DNA from: Thermoplasmata archaeon
GTDB taxonomy: Archaea > Thermoplasmatota > Thermoplasmata > JAGHBH01
Length of the DNA stretch: 5,364 nucleotides
Reading direction: 5' to 3'
NCBI GenBank assembly: GCA_021161085.1
Contig: JAGHBH010000091.1
Coordinates: 1-5,364 of the forward strand
Position numbers and translations under genes: made by a program. The first letter of the stretch is position 1; every line of letters begins with the position of its first letter. Below are positions 5,357-5,364 of the stretch, in pieces. The notes under the pieces are model-generated. The model saw only the letters and a program-made list of their open reading frames with translations. It ran no database searches and was not told where the DNA came from.

Positions 5357-5364
5357 AATTATGC
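5353..5364 (+). CDS. Possible start of a translationally coupled downstream gene (cut by window edge)
   Basis: The stop codon of the radical SAM gene (TGA 5354-5356) overlaps an ATG at 5353-5355 in the four-base ATGA arrangement common in operons. Only four codons (M K L C) are visible. A weak GAGG lies at 5345-5348. In known beta-lysine operons an acetyltransferase gene follows the aminomutase, but nothing here shows what this gene would encode. Confidence 0.3.

Overview
The window looks archaeal. Both complete genes start just downstream of a strong match to the archaeal anti-Shine-Dalgarno sequence (GGTGAT at 3814-3819 on the minus strand; GGAGGTGAT at 4238-4246 on the plus strand). TATA/box-A-like elements sit where archaeal promoters should be. 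Codon use favours AGG/AGA for arginine and ATA for isoleucine. The largest protein is a sequon-rich secreted beta-domain protein of the type found on archaeal cell surfaces. A member of Thermoplasmatota is my best guess, but only from general resemblance. No rRNA, tRNA, CRISPR array or insertion sequence was seen.

Layout. (1) Positions 1-551, minus strand: a small surface protein cut by the left edge, with an N-terminal hydrophobic signal, one carboxypeptidase-regulatory-like beta domain, a transmembrane helix and an acidic tail. (2) 552-684: a short intergenic stretch with a TATA-like box and a GC-rich hairpin. (3) 685-3810, minus strand: a 1041-residue secreted modular protein. It has a signal peptide, a fibronectin-III-like domain, an unassigned beta region, five carboxypeptidase-regulatory-like repeats interrupted by one Ig/FN3-like domain, and a tandem pair of C-terminal 'GWN' domains. 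(4) 3811-4249: a 439-base divergent intergenic region with promoters facing both ways, a perfect 12-bp inverted repeat, and a roughly 225-nt leader for the plus-strand gene that can fold into several helices. (5) 4250-5356, plus strand: a KamA (lysine 2,3-aminomutase) family radical SAM/PLP enzyme of a short subgroup that has lost the zinc site and the lysine-specific aspartates. (6) 5353-5364: a possible start of a following, translationally coupled gene.

How it fits together. The two minus-strand genes share a beta-domain type and may belong to one cell-envelope function: one protein is membrane-anchored and the other is secreted with no visible anchor. The radical SAM gene is divergent and metabolically unrelated on its face. 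However, the sequence CTTGACATCCTC lies upstream of both divergent TATA regions in the same orientation relative to each gene, which suggests a shared regulator. The most unusual parts of the window are the candidate structured leader, whose alternative helices reach into the Shine-Dalgarno site, and the aminomutase-like enzyme whose substrate pocket argues against lysine as substrate.
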